From an uncultured Lachnospiraceae bacterium (lineage in GTDB: Bacteria; Bacillota; Clostridia; Lachnospirales; Lachnospiraceae), in NCBI GenBank assembly GCA_948470335.1, contig CAOKOL010000021.1, positions 1-64,000 of the forward strand: a stretch of 64,000 nucleotides of DNA, given 5' to 3'. Both the position numbers and the translations under genes were made by a program. This document shows positions 52,114 to 61,237 of this stretch, in pieces (position 1 is the first letter of the stretch; every line of letters starts with the position of its first letter). The notes beneath the pieces were generated by a model. It was not told the DNA's origin. It was given only the letters and a program-made list of their open reading frames with translations, and searched no databases.

Positions 52114-52158
52114 AAAAGTACCATGCAGAAGGAGGTTCCGCCTGCATGGTACTTTTTG
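52114..52158 (+). terminator. Strong terminator of the secDF-tgt-yajC operon
   Basis: AAAAGTACCATGCAG pairs perfectly with CTGCATGGTACTTTTT, with a loop of about 13 nt. Confidence 0.95.
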
Positions 52159-52204
52159 AATCGTCCGCGGCAGGATGCTCATTTATGACAGGGGGAAAAT
52201 AGAA

Positions 52205-53173
52205 ATGAAAACCACGATCAATATGACCACCAGCATTTATGATATGGAGCGTTACCGGGATCTCTCCCATCTGCGGGAGTTTTACCGCAGGTATGGCTGT
52301 GACGGTTATGAGCTGATGCGCTGTCCGCCGCCTTCTTCGGACATTCTGGGGAAAGAGGATGTGGTGGGGGTGCATCTGGCCTATTTTACCAGTTGGATTG
52401 ATTTCTGGCTGGGGGACGAGGAAGCGATGCTGGAGGAGTATGGTTCCCGGAAGCGGTATGAGGCATTTTACGGGGGGACCTCCCGGGAGCGGATTGTACA
52501 ATTTGTCAGAAATGAGCTGGAATTTGCCGCCGGGAAAGAGGCGGAATATGTGGTGTTCCACGCCGGGGACAGCGTTTCCAGGGAAGTGTTTACCTATCGG
52601 TTTCGGCATACGGATGAAGAAATTGTGGACGCCGTGGCCGAGATCGTGAATCTGGCGCTTGAAGGGACCGATTATTCCTTTTGGTTTCTGGTGGAAAATC
52701 TGCCATGGCCGGGTATGCGGTTTACCCGTCCGGAGATTACGGAACGGCTGTTAAAGCAGATTCATTATGAAAAAAAGGGGATTATGCTGGATACGGGGCA
52801 CCTGATGTGTACCAATACGGATATTGCGTCCGAGGAGGATGGAATTGCTTATATACGGCGGTGTCTGGATGCTCACGGCGATTTGTGCAGGTATATCAAA
52901 GGGATTCATCTCCATCAGTCTTTAAGCGGCGCTTATGTAAAAGGTGTTCTCGCCGACCCGCCCAGGCTGCCGGAGGCGTATGACGAGAGAATCGGAATGG
53001 CGTATATGCATGTCTTCCGGATCGATCAGCATCGTCCTTTCACCTGCAAAAAGGTAAAGGAACTGATCCGGCAGATCAATCCGGAATATCTGACCCACGA
53101 ATTTGTTACCGCCGACCTGGCACAGCATGAGGAATATCTGCGGGCGCAGACGGAGGCGCTTGCGGAGGGATGA
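52205..53173 (+). CDS. TIM-barrel sugar phosphate isomerase/epimerase-like protein
   Basis: 322 residues from ATG 52205 (AGGGGGAAAATAG upstream); an in-frame ATG at 52175 has no ribosome-binding site. The AP-endonuclease-2 (xylose isomerase-like) fold is shown by GCDGYELMRC, VGVHLAYFTSW, YVVFHAGDSVSREV, FWFLVENLPWPGM with the metal-ligand glutamate, IMLDTGHLMCTN and IKGIHLHQS. It probably binds a divalent metal. The substrate is not predictable. It stands alone between two terminators, just upstream of sigK. Confidence 0.82.
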   Translation: MKTTINMTTSIYDMERYRDLSHLREFYRRYGCDGYELMRCPPPSSDILGKEDVVGVHLAYFTSWIDFWLGDEEAMLEEYGSRKRYEAFYGGTSRERIVQFVRNELEFAAGKEAEYVVFHAGDSVSREVFTYRFRHTDEEIVDAVAEIVNLALEGTDYSFWFLVENLPWPGMRFTRPEITERLLKQIHYEKKGIMLDTGHLMCTNTDIASEEDGIAYIRRCLDAHGDLCRYIKGIHLHQSLSGAYVKGVLADPPRLPEAYDERIGMAYMHVFRIDQHRPFTCKKVKELIRQINPEYLTHEFVTADLAQHEEYLRAQTEALAEG

Positions 53174-53195
53174 AAGGCGGTTATCACGCAACAAG

Positions 53196-53242
53196 CCCCC
53201 GGCACATAAACTGTATGGAAAGGAATGTGTCGGGGTATTTTT
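53196..53242 (+). terminator. Terminator-like hairpin overlapping the sigK start region
   Basis: CCCCGGCACAT (53197-53207) pairs with ATGTGTCGGGG (53225-53235), followed by TATTTTTTT. It serves the preceding gene, but its 3' arm contains the only Shine-Dalgarno-like GGGG (53232-53235) for the sigK TTG start. Confidence 0.75.
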
Positions 53243-53872
53243 TTGAAAACGTTTCCTAAACCACTTACGGTATCGGAGGAAAAGGCCTTTCTTTTACGGT
53301 TTCGGGATGGGGACATGGATGCCCGGGATACGCTGATTGAGCGGAATATGCGGCTGGTGGCCCATGTGGTGAAAAAGTACGGTATGCAGGAGCGAGAGGC
53401 AGAGGATTTGATTTCCGTGGGCACCATCGGTCTGATTAAGGCGGTGAACACTTATGATATGGATAAAGGCAGCCGGCTGGCCACGTATGCGGCGAAATGT
53501 ATAGATAATGAGATCCTGATGATGTTCCGCTCTGAAAAAAAGCATTTGAAGGTAGGCTCCCTTTTCGAGCCCATCGGGACGGACAAAGAGGGAAATGAGA
53601 TCCGGCTGGTGGATATCATCGAAAACGACGGCAGGGAGATCGCGGACGTGGTGGCGCTGGGGCAGGAGATCCGGCGGCTGTACCAGGTGTTTGATACGGC
53701 GTTAAAGGAGAAGGAAAAATTTGTGCTGAAAATGCGCTATGGCCTTTTCGGCTGCCGGGAGCATACCCAGCGGGAGATCGCAGCCCAGATGGGGATTTCT
53801 AGAAGCTATGTGAGCCGCATTGAAAAAGCGGCGCTGGAAAAGCTGTGCGCGGTGATGGAGAGCCCGGCGTAG
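53243..53872 (+). CDS. sigK: Sporulation sigma factor of the SigK type
   Basis: 209 residues if started at TTG 53243, which gives the usual N-terminus KTFPKPLTVSEEKAFLLRF; an alternative ATG at 53225 has a ribosome-binding site (AAAGGA) only two bases away. Sigma-70 region 2 is AEDLISVGTIGLIKAVNTYD with ATYAAKCIDNEIL, and region 4 is the C-terminal TQREIAAQMGISRSYVSRIE. It directs late mother-cell gene expression. The N-terminal pro-sequence of Bacillus SigK is absent, as is common in some clostridia, and the gene is not split by a skin element. SigE/G relatives are less similar at the N-terminus. Confidence 0.85.
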   Translation: MKTFPKPLTVSEEKAFLLRFRDGDMDARDTLIERNMRLVAHVVKKYGMQEREAEDLISVGTIGLIKAVNTYDMDKGSRLATYAAKCIDNEILMMFRSEKKHLKVGSLFEPIGTDKEGNEIRLVDIIENDGREIADVVALGQEIRRLYQVFDTALKEKEKFVLKMRYGLFGCREHTQREIAAQMGISRSYVSRIEKAALEKLCAVMESPA

Positions 53873-54227
53873 GACAGGATAAGGCAGAATAATGCATAGA
53901 TAAAGCGCGGAGCAGGGGCGCGCGGCGCAGGGATAATGCCTGGTGCGGGAGGGGCAAAACAGGGATAAAATCAGGAAAGCCACGGAAAGGCCGGTTGATT
54001 TATCCCTAATTTTATGCTGTCGGGGAAATTTTTCAGACAAAATAAATGATACGAAATTTCAATACTATCCTTTTGGTCAGTTCCTTTTTTCCTTTTTTTC
54101 TGTTAATATAAATAGAAATGTGTCTGAAAATCTACAGCCGCCGGAAAGGGTTTGGATTTCAGATATATCCGGGGAAAACCGGAAAGATTCTAAGGAATTC
54201 TAAGTAATATGGATGAGAGGATGAAGT
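53873..54227 (+). other. Gap after sigK
   Basis: No gene is visible. AGGGATAAAATCA pairs with TGATTTATCCCT (about 53961-54007) and may end sigK. A T-rich stretch (54081-54102) followed by TTAATATAAAT may be the promoter region of the next gene. GATGAGAGGATGA precedes its start. Confidence 0.45.
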
Positions 54228-55745
54228 ATGGAGATAAAAGGGAAAATCATCAAAATACTCTGCAGCATTGTTGTGTTTTGTTTCTTTATTTTCTGTCCGG
54301 TCCTGGCAGAGCAAAATCCTGGAGGGCAGGCAGGGCAAAGCTCCGTGAGCGGCGGCCAGATGACACAGGATGCCGCTCAGGGAGCTTTGGATATGATGGG
54401 AGTCCGGACGGCAGAGGGCGCCTCTCAGAGTCCCCAGGAGCCGACGGTTTCGGATGCGGGGGGATCCCGGACAGGAGGAGATGCTGCAGACGAGCTGTGG
54501 AGGATTGATGGAACTGTAACTTTAGGGGAGGCTGAACAAAAAAGTATAGACCAAAACAGTGGAAACGGCTATACCTGGACCAAGCAGGGAGAAGATTCCT
54601 ATGTGCTTACGCTGAAAAACGTACATATAAAAGGGACTGATCCGGCTCCGGATAGTGGGGAGTCTCGTCGTGCGTTTTTTATAGAGTTGTCCCAAAAGGC
54701 CGAAATTTTGGTAAAAACAGAAGGGGATCGGCCTTCTGTTTTAGAAGGTGGGATTGGTTTCCCTGAGACGCATCCAAAATTTCATATGATTTTTGACGGT
54801 GCGGCTGTAACGATTAACGGAATGATTGCGGGAGGGTCAGATGATGAGCAAGTGACAGTCCGGAAAGGCTCGAAAGTGACGGTGGAAGTTCTGGCTGTAG
54901 GTGCATCCGGCAATGCTGCTTCGAAGATTGTGGTCGATGGAGCTGGCAGTGAGCTGACAATCATCGAAAGAGGCCTTCTTGTTGATTTTTTGCATGTTGT
55001 GGGCGGCGGTAAATTGACCGTAAAGGGCGGCGCCCTCAGAGTGTATAGTCAGATTGAGCTGGATAAGGAATCTGTGATTGCAGTGTATTATCTGCCTGCA
55101 TTTGTTGAAGAACCGATGGGTGATAAGTATTCTTATGGCGCGCTGAAAGGAATTGAACCTTATATACAGCAGTTGGGATATCATTTGGGCTTCGGCAAAA
55201 CAACGGATGAAGATGGTACATCATTCGATCATTACACCGTTCTGGATGCTGATAATGAGATTGTGGGCAATCTGACACTGAAATGGATAGAAGAGCCGGA
55301 AGAGTCGGAAAAACCGACGGAAAAGGAGACAAAAGAGGAGGAATCTGGGACGGCGCCCGAAACAGAAGAGCCGGAAGAGTCGGAAAAACCGACGGAAAAG
55401 GAGACAAAAGAGGAGGAATCTGGGACGGCGCCCGAAACAGAAGCGCCGGAGGAAGTGAAACCGGATACCGGCGGCTCCGACGAAGAGGTGAAGACTGAGC
55501 ATAACGATTCTCCCGGACCCCGGAATACGGAACGGAAGCCAGAGAGTGAACCCGAAACGGAGACCGAGACGGAATCGGCTGCCGCTTCGGACAGCACGGA
55601 CAATACAGGGACAAAAGTGCTGGACGCCAGCCCCTATACCGGCGACCGGGACAGCACCGGACTTTGGGCGGCCTGTGCCATTTCGTCAGCGGCGGCGCTG
55701 TGCCTGGCTGCCCTGCGGCTGAAAGCCGGCCGGGGCAGACAGTAA
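54228..55745 (+). CDS. Secreted protein with SPYTG cell-wall anchor
   Basis: 505 residues. The signal peptide is about 1-27 (MEIKGKIIKILCSIVVFCFF...). The middle (about 95-330) has short beta repeats resembling the other SPxTG protein at 16981 (YTWTKQGEDSYVLTLKNVHI, AAVTINGMIAGG). Two exact copies of an E/K/P/T repeat, each beginning EEPEESEKPTEKETKEEE, follow at about 352-405. The anchor is SPYTGD (468-473), a hydrophobic segment and GRGRQ. It is probably attached by a (S/P)PxTG sortase encoded elsewhere. No catalytic motif is visible. Confidence 0.75.
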   Translation: MEIKGKIIKILCSIVVFCFFIFCPVLAEQNPGGQAGQSSVSGGQMTQDAAQGALDMMGVRTAEGASQSPQEPTVSDAGGSRTGGDAADELWRIDGTVTLGEAEQKSIDQNSGNGYTWTKQGEDSYVLTLKNVHIKGTDPAPDSGESRRAFFIELSQKAEILVKTEGDRPSVLEGGIGFPETHPKFHMIFDGAAVTINGMIAGGSDDEQVTVRKGSKVTVEVLAVGASGNAASKIVVDGAGSELTIIERGLLVDFLHVVGGGKLTVKGGALRVYSQIELDKESVIAVYYLPAFVEEPMGDKYSYGALKGIEPYIQQLGYHLGFGKTTDEDGTSFDHYTVLDADNEIVGNLTLKWIEEPEESEKPTEKETKEEESGTAPETEEPEESEKPTEKETKEEESGTAPETEAPEEVKPDTGGSDEEVKTEHNDSPGPRNTERKPESEPETETETESAAASDSTDNTGTKVLDASPYTGDRDSTGLWAACAISSAAALCLAALRLKAGRGRQ

Positions 55746-55759
55746 TATATGCCGAATGT

Positions 55760-55795
55760 CAGCCTTGCGGGACAGTAACCGCAGGGCTGTCTTTT
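55760..55795 (+). terminator. Terminator of the SPYTG protein gene
   Basis: CAGCCTTGCGG (55760-55770) pairs with CCGCAGGGCTG (55779-55789), followed by TCTTTTC. Confidence 0.75.
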
Positions 55796-55797
55796 CG

Positions 55798-55839
55798 TAT
55801 CACAGGAAAGTCCTTCGAACCTCCCGATGAGATGAAAAC
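55798..55839 (+). repeat. Decayed relative of the hairpin element at 60826
   Basis: TATCACAGGAAAGTCCTTCG, then AACCTCCCGATGAGATGAAAAC, aligns closely with 60827-60868 (TATCATAGGAAAGTTCGACG and following), but the stem has lost several pairs. Confidence 0.5.
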
Positions 55840-55934
55840 GTTTCGTATTTATATGGGCATTTGGCGGCTGCCGCAGGGTATTTCACTCACAATGAACAAA
55901 GCAGGCGCGGGCAGTGTCAAGTGAGCTATGAAAA

Positions 55935-55979
55935 AACAGCAACGGACCGGATAAGCCCCGGGAGGGGAGTTGCGGAACT
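55935..55979 (+). repeat. Structured leader element, copy E (inner hairpin deleted)
   Basis: AACAGCAACGGACCGGATAA, GCCCC, then GGGAGGGGAGTTGCGGAACT. The central arm is missing, but the closing pairs GCAAC/GTTGC and CCCC/GGGG are kept. The LuxR gene's AGAAAGGAGG follows at once. Confidence 0.8.
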
Positions 55980-56003
55980 AAATTTAGAAAGGAGGCGTCA
56001 GGG

Positions 56004-58373
56004 ATGGGAAAGACCGGCGGAAAAAAACAAAAGTCGCGCATGGCAGATGAAACCTATATTCGTCCCAGGGAGGCGGCGGGGAAATGGAAACTGGCTCAGA
56101 GCAACAGGCAGGCAGTTTATCTGTATGGCGTGACGGGAATCGGAAAGACGGCTCTCGTGGAGAATCTGCTGGGAGGCGGGAAGTATCATTATTTTTCGGC
56201 GGCCCGGACAGGCCCGGAGCAGATCAGGATTCCGGCAGACGGCAAACTGCAGACGGTAGTCCTCGACGACCTCCATGAGGTGACTGCCGGGCAGATGCGT
56301 GAGGCCTGCGCGGTATTGCTGGAAAAGCTGCTGGGGCGGCAGGATGTGTGGCTGATCCTGATTTCCCGGTGTAAGGTGCCCAGGTGGCTGATGTCCCTTC
56401 ATGTCCGCTATGGATTTCTGCTGATCAGGGAAAAGGATTTGCGTCTTGGCCGTAAGGAGCAGGATCAGTATTTTGAGAAATGGAATCTGTGCCTTCCCCG
56501 GGAGACTGCGGACTGGCTGTGGGAAGCCGTGGAGGGCAATCCCCTTGTCTTGCGCATCGTGGCGCTGGCCCGCGGAGATCTGGAGCAGGCCACGGAGGAT
56601 ATATGGAATTATCTGGAAACCCATGTATATGACCAGTGGGATATGGAGCTGCAGGAGTTTATTATGGAGCTGTCGGTGGTGGATCGCTTCGATCTGGGAA
56701 TGGCCAGAATGATCACCGGCAGGAATGACGTGGAGCGGATGTTAGGCAGGGTCGGGGAGGTGGGAGATTTTCTCACGGAAACAGAGGGCGTGTACCAGTT
56801 CCGGCTCGTCGTCAGGCGCTCTATGCGGAAACGGCTGACCCGGTGCTGCTCGAAGGAGCAGGTGGATCAGCTCTACTACCATGCGGGGCATATGTACGAG
56901 ATCAGAGGAGAACTGTCAGAGGCGGTTAAGATGTATGCGGTCTGCGAAAACCAGGAGGGCATTATCCGGGTCCTGATCGCCAGCGCAAGGCAGAACCCCG
57001 CTGCCGGACAGTATTTTGAACTGCGAAAATATTATTTTGCGCTGCCAGAGGAGCGGATCGCCGAAAATCCTGTTCTGATGGCGGGCATGAGCATGCTCCA
57101 GTCCATGCTGATGAACCGGGAGGAGAGCGAGCGCTGGTATCGTGCCCTGGAGGAATACGGACAGAGGCAGTCCCAGGGCGCAAAGCGGGAGATCAGAAGC
57201 ATGCTTTTGTATCTGGATATCGCCCTGCCACACAGAGGGGTGGTGGGGCTGGTGGACATTTTGAAAAATGCCGGCGTTTTGCTGGCGGACTGGAGGGTGG
57301 CTCTGCCGGAATTTTCCGTCACCTCGAACCTTCCTTCCATGATGAACGGCGGGAAGGACTTTTGCGAGTGGAGCAAAAAAGACCGGGAGCTGGCCACCGG
57401 CATCGGCAGGGTGGTCGAGTTTGTGCTGGGAAAATACGGCAAAGGGCTGGTCAGCTTGGCGCTGGCGGAAAGCTTTTTTGAAAAGGGCGGGGACAGCTAT
57501 GAGATTGCCGCCCTTGCGCAAAAGGGGCGGCTGCAGGCGGAGAGCGGCGGCAAAAAGGAGCAATGCTTTGTGGCGGTCGGGCTGTTGTCCTGGCTGTCGG
57601 TTTTCAGCGGACAGATGGGGGACGCCCTGGAAATGCTGGGGGATTTTGAGCGCAGCGCGAGGGAGGAAATTCCCCGCCTTCTGCCGAACCTGCGGGCTGT
57701 GCGGTGCCGTTATGACCTTTATCTGGGCAAACGGACGGAGATCGAGGAGTGGATGAGGGAAGCGCCCAATGAAAATGAGGATTTCTGCAGCCTGGAGCGG
57801 CTGCGGTATCTGACAAAAATCCGTGTTTACATACAGGAAGGAAAAAATCAGAAAGCTTACGGCCTGCTGCAGAAGCTGTCCTATTATGCCGAGCAGCAGC
57901 AGCGGATTTATATCCGCATGGAGGTTCTGCTGCTGTCGGCGATCCTTCGCCGCCGGATGGGCGCGGGAGAATGGAAGGACACCCTGCAGGCCTGCATTAC
58001 CCAGGCGGAATCCTATCATTTTGTCAGGCTGCTTTCCCGTGAAGGGGGTGCGGTGCTGGAGCTGCTGGAGGCAGAGCCCTTCGTCTTTCAGGATGCCTCC
58101 TTTAAAGCGCAGGTATTCGCCGAGTGCAGGCGGATGGCGGCATATTATCCCGCCTATTTGAAAAAGAAGGGAAAAGGAGAGATCGTCCTCCCGGAAAATG
58201 CGCTGAAAATCCTGCGCCTGCAGGCGGAGGGCTGCTCCACGGAACAGATCGCAAAATCGCTTAAAATCTCCCCGAGCACCGTGAAATACCACAGCCGGGA
58301 GACATGCCGGAAGCTGGGCGTGAATGGCAAGACAGCGGCGGTAAACGAGGCCAGGAACCGGAAAATGATTTGA
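56004..58373 (+). CDS. MalT-like LuxR-family ATP-binding regulator
   Basis: 789 residues. Walker A GVTGIGKTAL (42-51) and Walker B TVVLDDLHEV lie in an NTPase domain of the signal-transduction (STAND) type. A long array of TPR-like helices follows (about 290-700). The C-terminal LuxR helix-turn-helix is LRLQAEGCSTEQIAKSLKIS then PSTVKYHSRETCRKLGV. The ligand is unknown. It stands alone between a surface protein gene and gdhA, so a target cannot be named. AAAGGAGG lies before the ATG, directly behind element copy E. Confidence 0.88.
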   Translation: MGKTGGKKQKSRMADETYIRPREAAGKWKLAQSNRQAVYLYGVTGIGKTALVENLLGGGKYHYFSAARTGPEQIRIPADGKLQTVVLDDLHEVTAGQMREACAVLLEKLLGRQDVWLILISRCKVPRWLMSLHVRYGFLLIREKDLRLGRKEQDQYFEKWNLCLPRETADWLWEAVEGNPLVLRIVALARGDLEQATEDIWNYLETHVYDQWDMELQEFIMELSVVDRFDLGMARMITGRNDVERMLGRVGEVGDFLTETEGVYQFRLVVRRSMRKRLTRCCSKEQVDQLYYHAGHMYEIRGELSEAVKMYAVCENQEGIIRVLIASARQNPAAGQYFELRKYYFALPEERIAENPVLMAGMSMLQSMLMNREESERWYRALEEYGQRQSQGAKREIRSMLLYLDIALPHRGVVGLVDILKNAGVLLADWRVALPEFSVTSNLPSMMNGGKDFCEWSKKDRELATGIGRVVEFVLGKYGKGLVSLALAESFFEKGGDSYEIAALAQKGRLQAESGGKKEQCFVAVGLLSWLSVFSGQMGDALEMLGDFERSAREEIPRLLPNLRAVRCRYDLYLGKRTEIEEWMREAPNENEDFCSLERLRYLTKIRVYIQEGKNQKAYGLLQKLSYYAEQQQRIYIRMEVLLLSAILRRRMGAGEWKDTLQACITQAESYHFVRLLSREGGAVLELLEAEPFVFQDASFKAQVFAECRRMAAYYPAYLKKKGKGEIVLPENALKILRLQAEGCSTEQIAKSLKISPSTVKYHSRETCRKLGVNGKTAAVNEARNRKMI

Positions 58374-58379
58374 TCTGCG

Positions 58380-58408
58380 GCAGGGGTTTTGCAAATCCCT
58401 GAAAAAAC
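58380..58408 (+). terminator. Weak terminator after the LuxR gene
   Basis: CAGGG and CCCTG pair around GTTTTGCAAAT (itself part-palindromic), followed by AAAAAAC. The lack of a U-run makes it doubtful. Confidence 0.35.
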
Positions 58409-58454
58409 ATGCCGTGAAATGCGAAAAAATACGATGAAAATTTTCCTGAAACAC

Positions 58455-59985
<1,531 letters not shown>

Positions 59986-60090
59986 ACGGAGACGGAATGG
60001 TGACGGTGCCGGAAGGCATACCGTTCGGTTTACCGCTGCGGATCAGGCGTTTTTCAAAAAAAGGAAAAAATGAGGACGATAATAGGGGAT

Positions 60091-60118
60091 CTTCTTCCTA
60101 CCATATATGGGGAAGAAG
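60091..60118. repeat. Hairpin between gdhA and its terminator
   Basis: CTTCTTCC (60091-60098) pairs with GGAAGAAG (60111-60118) around the self-complementary CCATATATGG. Its core resembles the loop of the next hairpin (GATCTTC...CCATATA). Confidence 0.5.
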
Positions 60119-60138
60119 GACTCCGGATGCATGATCAG

Positions 60139-60184
60139 AAAAAGGGAGATCTTCCTGCCATATACAGGAATGTCTCCCTTTTTT
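60139..60184 (+). terminator. Terminator of gdhA
   Basis: AAAAAGGGAGA (60139-60149) pairs with TCTCCCTTTTTT (60173-60184), with an inner TTCCTG/CAGGAA stem. It probably also serves the converging DUF1599 gene. Confidence 0.88.
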
Positions 60185-60203
60185 CCATATGTCCATAAAC
60201 GGA

Positions 60204-60800
60204 TTATCTGTTAAAAATCAGGCCGCTCTCCATCTTAATCAGCGCAAAAATACAATAATTAATCATATCATGCAGCTGTGCGTCAATGCCCTCCGATACG
60301 GCGCATTCACCCTGATTTGACAGTATCTTCCTGATCCGGTATACCCGGATAATGATCTGGTCAGTCATGGAGGTGAGAGACATGCTTCTCCATGCATCGC
60401 CGTAATCGGTGTTTTTTCTGACCAGAAGGTCTTTTACCGCTGTGATCCGGGTCTGGTATGCCTTGAAAATATCGGCCTCATCAATTCCGTCCAGTACTGC
60501 CAGATCATTGGTGAGATCCTCGTTGGAAGGAATCCCGGGCAGCGTGTCCAGCTTGATCAGAAACATAATGCAGTAATTGATAATACCCACATACTCCACG
60601 TCTCTCCCTTCCGGGATACAGGCCTGGTCATGGTGTTCTTCCAGGGTGCGGATTCGCTTTGCTTTTCGCCAGATTTCGTCATTGAGAGAGGAATAGCGGT
60701 ATAACAGCCATGTGGGGCCGTAGTCGGTGTTTTTGCTTTTGAATAAGCGAAAACAGTAATCTAATATTTGGTCAAACTGATTGAACAAAAGGGGTTCCAT
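60204..60800 (-). CDS. DUF1599 protein (nucleotide-modification-associated domain 1)
   Basis: 198 residues made of two copies of one helical domain. Each holds FKSKNTDYG-type motif (KSKNTDYGPTW and VRKNTDYGDAW), followed later by I-I-N-Y-C-x-M/A-x-x-I-K (VGIINYCIMFLIKLD and HDMINYCIFALIKME). The fold resembles all-alpha NTP pyrophosphatases, with a possible role in cleaning or modifying nucleotides; the reaction is not established. It converges on gdhA. AGGAGAATACC lies just before the ATG. Confidence 0.8.
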   Translation of the reverse strand: MEPLLFNQFDQILDYCFRLFKSKNTDYGPTWLLYRYSSLNDEIWRKAKRIRTLEEHHDQACIPEGRDVEYVGIINYCIMFLIKLDTLPGIPSNEDLTNDLAVLDGIDEADIFKAYQTRITAVKDLLVRKNTDYGDAWRSMSLTSMTDQIIIRVYRIRKILSNQGECAVSEGIDAQLHDMINYCIFALIKMESGLIFNR

Positions 60801-60825
60801 GGTATTCTCCTGTATATTTTTCTTT

Positions 60826-61011
60826 ATATCATAGGAAAGTTCGACGAACTTCCCTATGATATCAAAAGCCCTCCGGGCAGGATCGCACTACGTTGTACGC
60901 TATTACACTAAGCTCGTAAAAACCTCGCTAAGTGTAATATGTGTGCGGCGGAAAGGTAAAATGTCGCCAGGGCGACCCGCCGCAGGCGGAGAATCTGCCA
61001 AAGGCAGATTC
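60826..61011. repeat. Cluster of six tandem hairpins
   Basis: In order: ATATCATAGG...AAGTTCG/CGAACTT...CCTATGATAT (60826-60862); GCCC/GGGC (60868-60878); ATTACACTAAGC/GCTAAGTGTAAT (60902-60938); GTCGCC/GGCGAC (60963-60976); CCGCC/GGCGG (60977-60989); GAATCTGCC/GGCAGATTC (60991-61011). The last three stand directly next to each other with loops of 2-3 bases. Confidence 0.75.
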
Positions 61012-61145
61012 TTATTTATTCTATCATAAGTGTATCTCGTATGCAAGCATACTCCTTCCTGGCCGGCCGCTGTGCCGGTTTCCCCTTTGAACTGATTCAG
61101 GATTCCATATTCATGACGAAAAAGTGTGGTTTTTGTAAAAGATTG

Positions 61146-61154
61146 TGCTATAAT
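61146..61154 (+). promoter_or_regulatory. Extended -10 promoter of the acyltransferase gene
   Basis: TGCTATAAT. The -35 region is weak (GTGGTT at 61126-61131). Confidence 0.5.
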
Positions 61155-61237
61155 GGAACCGCATTTCGTACGGAACGGGTACGACTGACAAGAAACAATA
61201 TGAAACAAGACATGCCGGTTTAAGGAGAATGCTTGGA

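Larger units (their letters stand above)
60801..61237. other. Non-coding region built of hairpins
   Basis: Contains the hairpin cluster at 60826-61011, then a small GTATGC/GCATAC palindrome near 61040 and an extended -10 promoter (TGCTATAAT, 61146-61154) for the acyltransferase. No gene was recognised. Confidence 0.6.

Noticed and set aside
53243..53872. sigK interrupted by a skin-type element
   Set aside because: The reading frame is continuous through regions 2 and 4, and no recombinase gene is adjacent.
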